In this document: positions 1-10,126 of the stretch, piece by piece
How the letters are laid out: the number at the start of each line of letters is the position of its first letter
Numbering within the stretch: the stretch's first letter is position 1
Source of the DNA: Sphingorhabdus sp. YGSMI21
GTDB lineage: Bacteria; Pseudomonadota; Alphaproteobacteria; Sphingomonadales; Sphingomonadaceae
Reading direction: 5' to 3'
DNA: 64,000 nt
Assembly (NCBI RefSeq): GCF_002776575.1
Contig: NZ_CP022548.1
Span: forward strand, 3,425,001-3,489,000
Translations under genes and position numbers: made by a program
The notes under the pieces: generated by a model
What the model was told of the DNA's origin: nothing
What the model saw: the letters and a program-made list of their open reading frames with translations, nothing else
Databases searched by the model: none

Positions 1-316
1 CGCGATAGCCGGTAATGACGCTGTCCTTGCCCGGATTGATCGCCGACTGCAGTCCGGTGACAACCGCTTCCTGGCCGATGTAGAGATGGCAGAAACCGCC
101 GATCAGACCGAGGCCATAGAGCTGGCCCGCCTTTTCCTCGAAGCGGCGTATGAGCAGCATCTGCTCGTAGAAATCCAGCATTTCCGCCTTGCTGGCCTTG
201 TAGATCGGTGCCTTCAGGCCACCGGTCGAATGGACGACCGGCTTGGGCTTTGCGGGTGCGCGCTTTGGCGCTGTGGTTTTTTTGGCTGGGGTGGTTTTCC
301 GGGGAGCTTTTGCCAC
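1..316 (-). CDS. pdhA: Pyruvate dehydrogenase E1 component alpha subunit, 5' part only
   Basis: The thiamine-diphosphate-dependent E1-alpha subunit decarboxylates pyruvate in the cytoplasmic PDH complex. Only about 105 N-terminal codons are present and the gene runs off the left edge. A Lys/Ala/Pro-rich N-terminal tail of about 25 residues is followed by the start of the E1 domain, with LLIRRFEEKAGQLYG and GGFCHLYIGQEAV, both characteristic of PdhA. I chose the GTG at 316 because AAAAAGGA lies just upstream. An in-frame ATG at 352 would add 12 residues but has no Shine-Dalgarno (SD) sequence. The ftsB gene lies upstream on the same strand, the usual sphingomonad order (eno, ftsB, pdhA). Identity is firm; the exact start is not. 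Confidence 0.88.
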   Translation of the reverse strand, partial: MAKAPRKTTPAKKTTAPKRAPAKPKPVVHSTGGLKAPIYKASKAEMLDFYEQMLLIRRFEEKAGQLYGLGLIGGFCHLYIGQEAVVTGLQSAINPGKDSVITGYR

Positions 317-426
317 GCGAGCGGGATCCTTTTTTTGACTAGCAAATAGCATAGCCAAAACTTTTGCGTTACCCAAGCACTTAGGTTCAGCGCGCGATTA
401 AATAAGCGAATTCCAGCGGCTGGCCG

Positions 427-738
427 CTATTTCAACGGAACGATGATCTCGTCCGGATGGATGACATTCACCTTCTTGCGCAACAGTTCGCCGATCAGGT
501 CCGGATCGGCGCCACGCGGATCGAGCAGTTCGACCCTGTTCCTCAGCGCGTCCCGCTCGGCTTCCAGCTTGGCCAGTTCGACGCCGCGCTGTTCCAGTTT
601 TGCCTGATATTCGCCCCAGGCCAGAACGCCGGTTGGCCCGAGCACGGCATAGCCGGCAATGGCAAGCAGAGTCATCAGGGCGAAGCCTGGCCCGAGAGCC
701 GCCTTGATCAGACCTGAAATTTTTTCGTGCTGCGCCAT
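427..738 (-). CDS. ftsB: FtsB/DivIC-family septum formation initiator
   Basis: This 103-residue bitopic protein would act in the inner-membrane FtsB-FtsL-FtsQ divisome subcomplex. A short cytoplasmic N-terminus is followed by one membrane segment at about residues 17-38. After it comes a charged heptad-like coiled coil at about 42-72 (LEQRGVELAKLEAERDALRN), then the family's LLDPRGADPDLIGELLRKK region. Size and order match the alphaproteobacterial FtsB family (PF04977). It sits between eno and pdhA on the same strand, as in many alphaproteobacteria, and could be cotranscribed with both. Assignment is by architecture and motif. Confidence 0.85.
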   Translation of the reverse strand: MAQHEKISGLIKAALGPGFALMTLLAIAGYAVLGPTGVLAWGEYQAKLEQRGVELAKLEAERDALRNRVELLDPRGADPDLIGELLRKKVNVIHPDEIIVPLK

Positions 739-791
739 GGATCACCTTGAATCAGAAAAGTGATTCGCTGGCAAGTGCGTTAATATCCATT

Positions 792-810
792 TTGGGCGAT
801 CAGCGCCCAA
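792..810. other. Perfect hairpin between eno and ftsB
   Basis: TTGGGCG at 792-798 and CGCCCAA at 804-810 pair perfectly around a five-base loop. No clean T tract follows on either strand, so it is at most a weak terminator or an mRNA-processing hairpin between eno and ftsB. Confidence 0.4.
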
Positions 811-838
811 GCGCCCCGCATTAACGAGGAACCGGCGA

Positions 839-2152
<1,314 letters not shown>

Positions 2153-2260
2153 TTATAGCGATGACCGGCTTCTTGCAATCCATTGAACCGCTTTTATCGC
2201 TGCTTTCGCCCTTGATTCCGAAGCAAATGATACCATGTCGAATATAAGGGGACCGCAATT

Positions 2261-2286
2261 GGAACGCTTTCCGCTTGCGGAGTGTT
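2261..2286 (+). promoter_or_regulatory. Candidate EcfG general-stress promoter
   Basis: GGAAC at 2261-2265, 18 bases, then GTT at 2284-2286. This fits the alphaproteobacterial EcfG (PhyR/NepR-controlled sigma) pattern GGAAC-N17-[C]GTT, except that the base before GTT is T rather than C. It lies 33 bp upstream of the ATG of a membrane-stress-like operon. No competing promoter is obvious on this strand. Confidence 0.55.
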
Positions 2287-2318
2287 GGCAAGAAACAAAT
2301 GAAGAAGGAATATTGATC

Positions 2319-2855
2319 ATGGCAGACGTCAAGAAATCAACCGAAAAGGCGCCGGCAAAAGCCGCAGCGAAAAAGCCCGCCGCGAAAAAAGCGACGGCAA
2401 AAAAGCCGGCGGCGACAAAGGACACTTCGGAACAGCGCACGACCAGGGCCCAGAAAGCCGCCCCGCTGAAAGCCGGTGCGACCAAGGCTGCAGCGACGAA
2501 AACCGAGACAACGAGTGATTTCAAGGACCGCGCGCTGAGCAAAGCCAAGTCGGCTGCCAGCCAGGGCAAGGAACGTACCGGCACCGCGATCGAGAATCTG
2601 AGCCGGATGATCGAGGACAGTGCCAAGACGATCGACGACAATGTCGGCGAGAAATATGGCAACTACGCCCGCTCGGCCGCTGATGCCGTCTCTTCCTTTG
2701 CCGAGAAGCTGAATTCCAAGGAAGTCGACGAAATTGTCGAAGACGCGCGCGAATATGTTCGCAAGAGCCCAGCAGTGGCGATCGGCGCGGCCGCAGTGGT
2801 CGGATTTCTCGTATCCCGTCTGATCAAATCAGGGATGGATGATAACGACGCATGA
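2319..2855 (+). CDS. ElaB/YqjD/DUF883-like membrane-anchored protein with histone-H1-like N-terminus
   Basis: A 178-residue protein. The first 60 residues or so are Lys/Ala/Pro-rich (repeated KKPAAKKATAKK-type blocks), like histone H1 tails. A helical amphipathic middle follows, then a C-terminal hydrophobic anchor at about residues 150-172 (AVAIGAAAVVGFLVSRLIK). Charged linker plus C-terminal anchor is typical of the DUF883/ElaB/YqjD group; E. coli members bind ribosomes at the inner membrane in stationary phase. The ATG at 2319 has AAGGAA eight bases upstream, so an upstream start at 2235 is unlikely. It is first in a cluster with a holin-X/YqjE-like gene, as in E. coli yqjCDEK. Function here is inferred from family and context. 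Confidence 0.7.
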   Translation: MADVKKSTEKAPAKAAAKKPAAKKATAKKPAATKDTSEQRTTRAQKAAPLKAGATKAAATKTETTSDFKDRALSKAKSAASQGKERTGTAIENLSRMIEDSAKTIDDNVGEKYGNYARSAADAVSSFAEKLNSKEVDEIVEDAREYVRKSPAVAIGAAAVVGFLVSRLIKSGMDDNDA

Positions 2856-2890
2856 GTGTAGCATGGCGTCACCATATTCACGGGTGACGG

Positions 2891-3301
2891 ATGTTGCAGG
2901 ACAAGGAAATTCCAGTTTTGGATGAGGACCATCTTTCCGCCGACACCGCAGCTACATTTGCGGACGAGCCGGAACCTAAATCGCTAAAATCCCAGCTCGC
3001 CGGCCTGATAGAGGACGTGCGTATTTTGGCGCATGCCGAAGTCGAATATTATCGGGTGAAACTGTCGGTCAATATGGCGGCAACCAAGCGTGTTGTCGCG
3101 CTTGCGGGCGTTGCGATTATCTGCGGATCGATGGCCATCATCGCTTTCATCCTTGGCATATTGCTGGTTCTGTCAGAATATGTTGGTCCCCTGGCGGCTA
3201 CAGCCATTGTAACAGGTTTGGCTTTGCTTGTGGCTGCGGTTACCATGAGAATGGCGATCAAAAGGGCGAAAAAGCTGCCGCTGGACGAAACGGATGCGTG
3301 A
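2891..3301 (+). CDS. Phage holin family / YqjE-like membrane protein (Holin-X type)
   Basis: A 136-residue inner-membrane protein. An acidic N-terminal 30 residues and an amphipathic helix (LAGLIEDVRILAHAEVEYYR) are followed by two strongly hydrophobic segments at about residues 68-95 and 100-120, then a basic tail. This is the architecture of PF07332 (Actinobacterial Holin-X/YqjE). Despite the family name these genes are normally housekeeping or stress genes next to DUF883 genes, as here. It lies 35 bp after the DUF883-like gene and overlaps the next gene by four bases (GTGA), which suggests one operon. Confidence 0.7.
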   Translation: MLQDKEIPVLDEDHLSADTAATFADEPEPKSLKSQLAGLIEDVRILAHAEVEYYRVKLSVNMAATKRVVALAGVAIICGSMAIIAFILGILLVLSEYVGPLAATAIVTGLALLVAAVTMRMAIKRAKKLPLDETDA

Positions 3302-3624
3302 GAATGACAATGCCGAACAAGAATGACGATATATTCAGCCTGCGCAATCTGGCGATCAACCGCGACCAGGCGCGCGCCAATCTGAAGCGTGATACAGCGG
3401 AAGCCAAAACGCGGCTGAAACCGGAAAATCTGATGGCCGAAGCAAAGCATAATGCAGCCGAGCGCGTTCGGAAAGCCGGGGCGAACGCGATCGACGGCGT
3501 CAGGGCTCACCCGGGACTCACTGCAACCGTCGCCGCCACCGCGACCCTGATCGCGATGCGCAGGCCGATTGCCAGACTCATCGCCAACCGCAAAGCATCC
3601 GAGCCGGATCAAACCGAGGAATAG
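3298..3624 (+). CDS. Small Ala/Arg-rich DUF3618-like protein
   Basis: A 108-residue, basic, mostly helical protein with a single weakly hydrophobic stretch near residues 72-90 (GLTATVAATATLIAMRRP). The repeated Glu/Lys/Arg and Ala spacing is typical of small YqjD/DUF3618-like membrane-associated proteins. The GTG at 3298 overlaps the preceding stop codon (GTGA), implying translational coupling. ATGs at 3304 and 3310 are alternatives, and no start has a strong SD. The family match is a resemblance, not a firm call. Confidence 0.55.
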   Translation: MRMTMPNKNDDIFSLRNLAINRDQARANLKRDTAEAKTRLKPENLMAEAKHNAAERVRKAGANAIDGVRAHPGLTATVAATATLIAMRRPIARLIANRKASEPDQTEE

Positions 3625-3627
3625 ACT

Positions 3628-4167
3628 ATGAACAAACTGACCGACAATATCGACAAGGCCCGTGCAGCATCCCGCGAACGGCTCGAATCGGCGAGGGAAA
3701 AGGCAACGGAAAGCTCCGCCGTTGCCCGCGAGAAAATGTCGGCCAGCAAGGCCCGCGCGGCAGCCCTGCTCGGCGAAGGCCGCGAGAAAGCGGCGGAACG
3801 CGTCGCCGCGACCAGGGATGTTGCCAAGAAGGCCGTCGAAAAATCCGAAGAGACGATCACCAACAGCCCGCTGGCCATCGTCGCCGGTGGAGCGGCTCTG
3901 GGCGTGCTGATCGGCGTGCTGCTGCCTAAGAGCAAGGCCGAAGGCAAATATGTCGGCGCCGCCGGGCGCAAGATCAACGAAACGGCAAAAACCGCCTATC
4001 AGGCGGCCAAGGATGCCAGCCGCGACCAGATTGGCGAGCTCGGCCTGACCAACGACAATATGCGCGAACAGTTCAAAGATATGTTTGGCAAAGCGATCGA
4101 GGCTGCTAAGACCGCGATGGCCGCAGCACAAGATGCGGTAAAAGAAGAACATCAGGGCAAGAAATGA
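3628..4167 (+). CDS. Ala/Glu/Lys-rich helical membrane-anchored protein (YtxH/DUF883-like)
   Basis: A 179-residue protein. Residues 1-75 are a long charged amphipathic helix with apolipoprotein-like 11-residue periodicity (ARAASRERLESAREKATESS). A glycine-rich hydrophobic segment follows at about 80-103 (SPLAIVAGGAALGVLIGVLLP). A second charged helical domain with AAK/AAQ repeats makes up the C-terminus. One central anchor between two coils fits stress-induced membrane or ribosome-associated proteins. It starts three bases after the preceding stop and overlaps the DUF4170 gene by ATGA, placing it in the same operon. The function is inferred only. Confidence 0.6.
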   Translation: MNKLTDNIDKARAASRERLESAREKATESSAVAREKMSASKARAAALLGEGREKAAERVAATRDVAKKAVEKSEETITNSPLAIVAGGAALGVLIGVLLPKSKAEGKYVGAAGRKINETAKTAYQAAKDASRDQIGELGLTNDNMREQFKDMFGKAIEAAKTAMAAAQDAVKEEHQGKK

Positions 4168-4400
4168 ACGAACAACGCAGCAAAATGCATCTGGTCATGG
4201 GCGGACGGGTCAAGGATCCGCGCGGACTGGAATTTGTCAATCTCGACAAGATCGATCTGGTCGGCGTCTATCCCGACTATGAGGAAGCCGAGGACGCGTG
4301 GCGTTCAAAGGCCCAGATGACGGTTGACGACGCGGAAATGAAATATGTGGTTGTCCACCTGCACAAGCTGCTCGAGCCGGATGTTCCGCTGGAAGACTGA
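4164..4400 (+). CDS. DUF4170 domain-containing protein
   Basis: A 78-residue soluble protein recognisable by HLVMGGRVKDPRG, LVGVYPDYEEAEDAWR and KYVVVHLHKLLEP, the conserved body of the alphaproteobacterial DUF4170 family. No function is established. It is the last gene of the plus-strand cluster, joined by an ATGA overlap, and ends 24 bp before the convergent rhomboid gene. Confidence 0.85.
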   Translation: MNEQRSKMHLVMGGRVKDPRGLEFVNLDKIDLVGVYPDYEEAEDAWRSKAQMTVDDAEMKYVVVHLHKLLEPDVPLED

Positions 4401-4424
4401 ATAAAAACGCGCGGATCGCGGCGT

Positions 4425-5066
4425 CTAGGCGCTGCGGAAACGCCATTCCAGCAACGGCCGGGTCAGCACCAGTCCGGCCACAAAACCACCGATATGCGCA
4501 AAAATCGCAATGCCCTGGAGACTGCCACGGGTTGCGAAGCCGATCATCAGCTGAATCGCGATCCACGCCAGGGTCAGCCAGATGATCCGCACGATATGGC
4601 TTGGAATCGGCCCCACTGCATCGACCCGGTTGCGCGCGAAGAGCAGCGCATAAGCGCCCAGTATAGCCGATATCGCGCCGCTGGCCCCGATGATAGGGAC
4701 CATCGAATCTCTGTGCGCGGCAAATTCGGCAAAGGCCGCCGCATAAGCGCCTGCGACATAGAGAAGCGCCATAAGCTGCGGTCCCAGTGCCTCTTCGACA
4801 TAGCGGCCGCAGAACAGCAGCATCACCATATTGAAACCCAGGTGGACGAAGCCGCTGTGCAGGAAAGCCGACGACAAGGGCGTCAGCCAGGCCGGCACCA
4901 TCCAGCCATAGGCCGACAGGTCGGTCAGTTCACCACTCAGCCGGACCGGAAACATGCCGCCGCGCAGCACCGCCTCCTGCTCCCAGCCGAAAATCCAGAT
5001 CAACAGAAAGATCACCACATTGGCGATGATCAGGCCGTTGGTCAGTTTCCCAGCCGGAATATGCAT
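4425..5066 (-). CDS. Rhomboid-family intramembrane serine protease
   Basis: A 213-residue polytopic inner-membrane protein with about six hydrophobic segments. The catalytic Ser is S129 in IIGASGAISAILGAY and the catalytic His is H191 in FAHIGGFVAGL. The HSGFVHLGFNM segment supplies the conserved His and Asn of the oxyanion region (H75, N79). All key residues of the GlpG-like six-TM core are present, so it is probably active; substrates cannot be inferred. It starts five bases after the greA stop on the same strand, suggesting cotranscription with greA. Confidence 0.9.
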   Translation of the reverse strand: MHIPAGKLTNGLIIANVVIFLLIWIFGWEQEAVLRGGMFPVRLSGELTDLSAYGWMVPAWLTPLSSAFLHSGFVHLGFNMVMLLFCGRYVEEALGPQLMALLYVAGAYAAAFAEFAAHRDSMVPIIGASGAISAILGAYALLFARNRVDAVGPIPSHIVRIIWLTLAWIAIQLMIGFATRGSLQGIAIFAHIGGFVAGLVLTRPLLEWRFRSA

Positions 5067-5071
5067 GGGGT

Positions 5072-5545
5072 CTAGATGAACTCGATCTTGTCGAGCAGGA
5101 AATATTTGTCGCCGGACGGCACGGTCACTTCGATCTCGTCGCCGACGCTGCGCCCGATCAGGGCCCGGCCAATCGGCGAGTTATAGCTGATCTTGCCGGC
5201 TTTGGCATCGGCTTCCGCCTGGCCGACCAGCTGATATTTCACCGGCTTGTCGTCTTCATCGAGCAGGGTCAGCGTTGCGCCGAACACAGCCTTGTCGCCG
5301 GACAGGGTCTTCGGATCAATGACCTGGGCGCGGGACAATTTGTCTTCGAGATCGCCAATCGTCGCTTCGACCTGGCCCTGCCGTTCCTTGGCGGCGTGAT
5401 ATTCCGCATTTTCCGAGAGATCGCCATGCGCCCGCGCGGTTTCGATCGCGTCGACGATGATCGGACGCTCCGCTTTCAGCGCCTTGAGTTCGGCCTCCAT
5501 TTTGGCGTGGCCTTCGGCGAGCATTGGTACTTTTTCAACAGCCAT
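5072..5545 (-). CDS. greA: Transcription elongation factor GreA
   Basis: GreA rescues backtracked RNA polymerase by stimulating transcript cleavage through the secondary channel. The 157-residue protein has the N-terminal coiled coil with the acidic tip [17 protein letters not shown] (D42 and E45 are the expected Mg-coordinating acids) and a C-terminal FKBP-like domain ([15 protein letters not shown]). Length is standard. It follows carB on the same strand after about 115 bp, the carAB-greA order common in proteobacteria. Confidence 0.97.
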   Translation of the reverse strand: MAVEKVPMLAEGHAKMEAELKALKAERPIIVDAIETARAHGDLSENAEYHAAKERQGQVEATIGDLEDKLSRAQVIDPKTLSGDKAVFGATLTLLDEDDKPVKYQLVGQAEADAKAGKISYNSPIGRALIGRSVGDEIEVTVPSGDKYFLLDKIEFI

Positions 5546-5659
5546 TATATTGGCCTTTCCTTACTGATACGCTGCCGATTTCTGCCGTGCAGCGTCAAAA
5601 ACAGTTTTCCGGCGCCCCTCTCTGGAAGAGCGCCCGCAGTGTGACAAAATGTCGGAAAA

Positions 5660-8600
5660 TTAAGTCTGCGAAGCCTTATAATAGGACTGAAGCGCGCGAA
5701 CTTCAAGAGTCTGATCGCGCAAGGCCTCAATCGCCTGCATCACGGCGTTGCTCGCGGTTGCGGTTGTATAGATCGGAATCTTGCCAACCAGCGCCGCCGC
5801 CCGGATCGATTTGGAATCCTTGGTCGACTGCCAGCCTTCGGTGGTGTTGAAGATCAGGTTGATATCCCCGTCCTTGATCCGGTCGACAATATGCGGTCGG
5901 CCTTCGGCAACCTTGTTGACCTTTTCCACCGTGATGCCGCGTTCCGTCAGATAGGCAGCTGTTCCCGACGTTGCGATCAGCTTGAAGCCCAGCTTCTCGG
6001 CCAGACGCGCCGCCGGTTCGATCACCTTCTTGTCAGTTTCCTTGACCGAGATGAAGATCGTGCCGCTATCGGGCAGCCGCGTATTGGCGCCGAGCTGCGA
6101 CTTGGCAAAGGCAATCGGGAAGCTCTGGTCGATGCCCATGACTTCGCCGGTTGACTTCATTTCCGGCGACAGCACCGGATCGATGCCGGGGAAACGGTTG
6201 AACGGGAAGACCGCCTCCTTGACCGCGATATAGTCGATATGCCGGTTGATCTTCGGCAGGTCCTTCAATTTCTCTCCCGCCATGACGCGCGAGGCGATCT
6301 TGGCAATCGGCACGCCGATCGCCTTGGCGACAAAGGGCACGGTCCGGCTGGCGCGGGGATTGACCTCGATCAGATAGACTTCGCCATCCTTGACCGCGAA
6401 CTGGATGTTCATCAGGCCGCGAACCTTCAGGCCGAAAGCCAGGGCCTCGGTTTGCCGTTCCATTTCGGCGATAATATCGTCGGGCAGGCTGTAAGGCGGG
6501 ATCGTGCAGGCACTGTCACCCGAATGCACGCCGGCCTCTTCAATATGTTGCAGCACGCCGCAGACCACCACCTGGTCACCATCGCAGATCGCATCGACAT
6601 CGACCTCGATCGCATCGCGCAGATACTGGTCGACCAGCACCGGCTGATCCCCCGACACCTGCACCGCGGTGTTGATATAATCTTCCAGCTGCGCGGGACC
6701 ATCGACGATTTCCATCGCCCGGCCACCCAGCACGAAGCTTGGCCGGATCAGCACCGGATAGCCGATGCGCTCGGCAATCTTCACCGCTTCGTCGCGGGTC
6801 CGGGCCATACCGTTTTCCGGCTGTTTCAGCTTCAGCTTGTTGACCAGCTTGGCAAAGCGTTCGCGGTCTTCGGCCAGATCAATCGCATCCGGCGAGGTCC
6901 CGAGGATCGGAATGCCCGCGTCTTCCAGCGCCTGCGCCAGTTTCAGCGGCGTCTGTCCGCCAAATTGCACGACCACGCCAACCAGTTCGCCCGACTGTTG
7001 CTCGACGTGCAGGATTTCCAGCACATCCTCGGCGGTCAGCGGCTCGAAATAGAGCCGGTCGGACGTGTCATAGTCGGTCGAAACGGTTTCCGGGTTGCAG
7101 TTGACCATGATCGTCTCGAAGCCCGCGTCGGACAGCGCGAAACAGGCGTGGCAGCAGCAATAGTCAAACTCGATCCCCTGCCCGATCCGGTTCGGACCGC
7201 CGCCGAGGATGACGATCTTCTTGCGATCCGACGGTTGCGCCTCGCATTCCGGTTCCCCGAAAATCGGCGCTTCGTAGGTCGAATACATATAGGGCGTCTT
7301 GGCTTCGAATTCCGCCGCGCAGGTATCGATCCGCTTGAACACCGGCCGCACGCCCAGCCTGTGGCGCAAGGCCCGCACTTCGGCTTCGGTCGTCGCGCCG
7401 GCCATGGCGGCCAGCGCGTCGTGGACCAGCCCGTGGCCTTCGGCGACCGCGCGTCCGGTGCCACCGGCGACATGAACCGAATCGATCGCCAGCTTGGCCA
7501 GCCGCTCGTCGGAAAAGCCCATGGATTTCAGCTTGCGCAAACCCTGCGCGTCGTTGGGCAGACCATTGTCCATGATCGCCTGCTCGGCATCGACGATTTC
7601 GCGGATCCGCGACAGGAACCACGGATCGAAACCGGCGATATCGTGGATCTCCTGGTTGGAGAAACCTTCGCGCATCGCCTGGGCGGCGACGAGAAGGCGA
7701 TCCGGCGTGGCCCGCGCCAGTGCCGCGGCGATATCTTCCCGCGGCGCGCCGATCAGTTCCTGCACCCGGTTGAAGCCGTCGAGACCGGTTTCCAGACCGC
7801 GCAGCGCTTTCTGCATCGATTCATGGATATTACGGCCAATCGCCATGACTTCGCCTACCGACTTCATCGCGGTGGACAGCAAAGGCTCCGCGCCCTTGAA
7901 CTTTTCAAAGGCAAAGCGCGGGATCTTGGTGACGATATAGTCGATCGTCGGTTCGAAGGACGCGGGGGTCGCGCCGGTAATGTCATTGTCGATCTCGTCG
8001 AGCGTATAGCCGACCGCCAGTTTCGCCGCGACGCTAGCAATCGGGAAGCCGGTCGCCTTGGACGCCAGTGCCGAGGACCGCGACACGCGCGGGTTCATCT
8101 CGATAACCACCAGCCGGCCGTCCTTCGGATTGACCGCGAACTGCACGTTGGAACCGCCGGTTTCCACGCCGATTTCACGCAGCACCGCGATGCTGGCGTT
8201 GCGCATGATCTGATATTCCTTGTCGGTCAGGGTCAGCGCGGGGGCCACGGTGATGCTGTCGCCGGTGTGCACGCCCATCGGATCGACATTCTCGATCGAG
8301 CAGATGATGATGCAATTATCGGCCCGGTCGCGGACGACCTCCATCTCATATTCTTTCCAGCCGATCAGGCTTTCATCGATCAGCACCTCGTTGGTCGGCG
8401 AGGCTTCCAGCGATGTCTTCACAAAATGGACGAATTCCTCGCGGTTATAGGCCACGCCGCCGCCGGTTCCGCCCATGGTGAAGCTCGGCCGCATGATCGC
8501 CGGCAGACCGATATCCTCGAGAATTTCCATTGCCTGTTCTTCGCTGTGCGCGACCGCGCTGCGCGGGCTTTCCAGACCGATCTTGTCCATCGCCGCCTTG

Positions 8601-8995
8601 AACTTCTCGCGGTCCTCGGCCTTGTCGATCGCCTCGGCATCCGCGCCGATCATCTCGACGCCATATTTCTCCAGCACGCCCATCTTGTTGAGCGAGAGCG
8701 CCGTATTCAGCGCCGTCTGCCCGCCCATGGTCGGCAGGATCGCGTCCGGCCGTTCCTTTTCGATGATCTTCTCGACAATTTCCGGCGTGATCGGCTCGAT
8801 ATAGGTTGCATCCGCCATTTCCGGATCGGTCATGATCGTCGCCGGGTTGGAATTGACCAGGATGATCCGGTACCCCTCCTCCTTCAGCGCCTTGCACGCC
8901 TGTGTGCCGGAGTAATCAAACTCGCAGGCCTGGCCGATAATGATCGGGCCAGCGCCAATGATGAGGATGGATTTTATGTCAGTTCTTTTGGGCAT
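5660..8995 (-). CDS. carB: Carbamoyl-phosphate synthase large subunit
   Basis: CarB makes carbamoyl phosphate from bicarbonate, ammonia (channelled from CarA) and two ATP, feeding arginine and pyrimidine synthesis. The 1111-residue protein contains both ATP-grasp halves. The first opens with [20 protein letters not shown] and has [11 protein letters not shown]. The second opens with [20 protein letters not shown] and has [11 protein letters not shown]. An oligomerisation domain lies between them and a C-terminal MGS-like allosteric domain ([14 protein letters not shown]) ends the protein. Its ATG overlaps the stop of the preceding unknown gene as TAATG, so it is translationally coupled within the car operon. 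Confidence 0.97.
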   Translation of the reverse strand: MPKRTDIKSILIIGAGPIIIGQACEFDYSGTQACKALKEEGYRIILVNSNPATIMTDPEMADATYIEPITPEIVEKIIEKERPDAILPTMGGQTALNTALSLNKMGVLEKYGVEMIGADAEAIDKAEDREKFKAAMDKIGLESPRSAVAHSEEQAMEILEDIGLPAIMRPSFTMGGTGGGVAYNREEFVHFVKTSLEASPTNEVLIDESLIGWKEYEMEVVRDRADNCIIICSIENVDPMGVHTGDSITVAPALTLTDKEYQIMRNASIAVLREIGVETGGSNVQFAVNPKDGRLVVIEMNPRVSRSSALASKATGFPIASVAAKLAVGYTLDEIDNDITGATPASFEPTIDYIVTKIPRFAFEKFKGAEPLLSTAMKSVGEVMAIGRNIHESMQKALRGLETGLDGFNRVQELIGAPREDIAAALARATPDRLLVAAQAMREGFSNQEIHDIAGFDPWFLSRIREIVDAEQAIMDNGLPNDAQGLRKLKSMGFSDERLAKLAIDSVHVAGGTGRAVAEGHGLVHDALAAMAGATTEAEVRALRHRLGVRPVFKRIDTCAAEFEAKTPYMYSTYEAPIFGEPECEAQPSDRKKIVILGGGPNRIGQGIEFDYCCCHACFALSDAGFETIMVNCNPETVSTDYDTSDRLYFEPLTAEDVLEILHVEQQSGELVGVVVQFGGQTPLKLAQALEDAGIPILGTSPDAIDLAEDRERFAKLVNKLKLKQPENGMARTRDEAVKIAERIGYPVLIRPSFVLGGRAMEIVDGPAQLEDYINTAVQVSGDQPVLVDQYLRDAIEVDVDAICDGDQVVVCGVLQHIEEAGVHSGDSACTIPPYSLPDDIIAEMERQTEALAFGLKVRGLMNIQFAVKDGEVYLIEVNPRASRTVPFVAKAIGVPIAKIASRVMAGEKLKDLPKINRHIDYIAVKEAVFPFNRFPGIDPVLSPEMKSTGEVMGIDQSFPIAFAKSQLGANTRLPDSGTIFISVKETDKKVIEPAARLAEKLGFKLIATSGTAAYLTERGITVEKVNKVAEGRPHIVDRIKDGDINLIFNTTEGWQSTKDSKSIRAAALVGKIPIYTTATASNAVMQAIEALRDQTLEVRALQSYYKASQT

Positions 8996-9624
8996 TAATA
9001 TTCATCCAAGTTGGCGCTTTCGGCCGCTACGACGCGAACTTCTTCGTTCGGACCGTCTTTAAGAAGGCCAAGAAAGACTTTGCCTCCGATTCCAATTAAG
9101 TGTTGAAGTAGCCAATCCCATATCTTGGGAAGGTCAGACAAGAGTTCAGCTTTGCTTTTCTCAAAATCCCGACCAAGGCTCTCTACATATGGGTTCCATT
9201 CATGAAGCCACTTGTGCGACCGGCGATAAATCGCCCGCACATCATCAACCGTTAGATTTATTTCCGGCCTTTTCACTATGTAATGTGAAACTCGAGGATC
9301 ACTGCCTTCAGGTGGCGTCTCTCTTTTGAATGATTCTGGAAAAACCAACTCTTTTTGCTTCGATAGCTTAGCAAATATTTTATCGGCATTCCATTGACCA
9401 CGAGCATCTTTCGGAATTTGCTTTAAACCGTTATCCAACGCTACTAAACAACTGAATGCTACACCCTCTATGGATTTTCGCATATGAAAAGCGCTAGTTT
9501 CGAGAACCGCAAAATCGGAATTAGCATCTGGATGCAGGTTGTTTATTATTTCGTATCTAGCTCTAATATTTATTAGCAACGATTGATACTGTAGATGCGG
9601 GGAAGGTTTTTCGACTACAGCCAT
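8995..9624 (-). CDS. Hypothetical protein inside the car operon
   Basis: A 209-residue soluble protein I do not recognise. It has no signal peptide or membrane segment and is rich in charged and aromatic residues ([20 protein letters not shown]). Its composition is visibly more AT-rich than carA or carB, which suggests later acquisition. The ATG at 9624 overlaps the stop of the RraB-like gene (TGATG), and its stop overlaps the carB start (TAATG), so it is locked into the operon. An alternative GTG lies one codon upstream. Confidence 0.75.
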   Translation of the reverse strand: MAVVEKPSPHLQYQSLLINIRARYEIINNLHPDANSDFAVLETSAFHMRKSIEGVAFSCLVALDNGLKQIPKDARGQWNADKIFAKLSKQKELVFPESFKRETPPEGSDPRVSHYIVKRPEINLTVDDVRAIYRRSHKWLHEWNPYVESLGRDFEKSKAELLSDLPKIWDWLLQHLIGIGGKVFLGLLKDGPNEEVRVVAAESANLDEY

Positions 9625-10001
9625 CACGCCGGATTCTCATCAGAAATCTCGCCATTCTCATTACACGCAAAGCAGCCCCATCCATCATGGTCGATGTCAT
9701 ATTCGCTCTCGATCTCGAGGCATTTGCGGGTCAGTTCGCGGATCGTTTCGCGCTTCGTGTCGAGGTCAATCTGCAGCTCGATCACCCACTCGTCATCCTC
9801 GTTGGAGACCAGAGCCGAGCGAAAGCCCCATTTGGCCGCGTCATTCTTCAGCTTGTTGAGATCGGCAACCGCACCGACAAATTGCACGTTAATTTCGCGC
9901 ACAACATGCGACAAATCGCCGCCATTTGCCATATTTTGCAATATTTCGTCATCAATTGCCCATTCTTCGGCAAGATGCGCAGGATCAATTGGGCTGCTCA
10001 T
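9624..10001 (-). CDS. RraB-like ribonuclease E inhibitor family protein
   Basis: A 125-residue acidic cytoplasmic protein. The C-terminal DHDGWGCF (residues 104-111) matches the DGWGCF-type signature of the RraB/DUF1260 family. The WGFRSALVSNEDDEWVIELQ region matches the family's central strand pattern. In E. coli RraB binds RNase E and changes which mRNAs it degrades; whether this homologue does so is inference. Its ATG overlaps the stop of the downstream carA 3'-end copy as TAATG, exactly as if it once followed carA directly. Confidence 0.72.
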   Translation of the reverse strand: MSSPIDPAHLAEEWAIDDEILQNMANGGDLSHVVREINVQFVGAVADLNKLKNDAAKWGFRSALVSNEDDEWVIELQIDLDTKRETIRELTRKCLEIESEYDIDHDGWGCFACNENGEISDENPA

Positions 10002-10084
10002 TAGCTCAAGCCCCCCACAAATTTCTCGAACAGATAGAAACTGTCCTGCGGGCCGGGGCTGGCTTCGGGGTGATATTGCACGCC
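10001..10084 (-). pseudogene. Duplicate carA 3' end (remnant)
   Basis: Read on the minus strand this encodes [19 protein letters not shown], then EKFVGGLS and TAA, the end of CarA including the catalytic HPE motif. The 68-base core 10017-10084 matches 10565-10632 (the true carA end) with one substitution; similarity extends imperfectly to 10004. It is detached from the rest of carA and has no start. Because its TAA overlaps the RraB-like ATG, it looks like the ancestral carA end displaced by a 548-bp insertion. Confidence 0.85.
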
Positions 10085-10126
10085 ATTGACGATCGAATAA
10101 ATTCTGATTGCGTTGACCATGGAGAG

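Noticed and set aside
2891..3301. Prophage holin
   Set aside because: The gene is Holin-X/YqjE type beside DUF883-like genes; no endolysin or phage genes occur nearby.
6239..8998. 919-codon open frame opposite carB
   Set aside because: It is an antisense shadow of a high-GC conserved gene; it is His/Arg-rich and has no family features.
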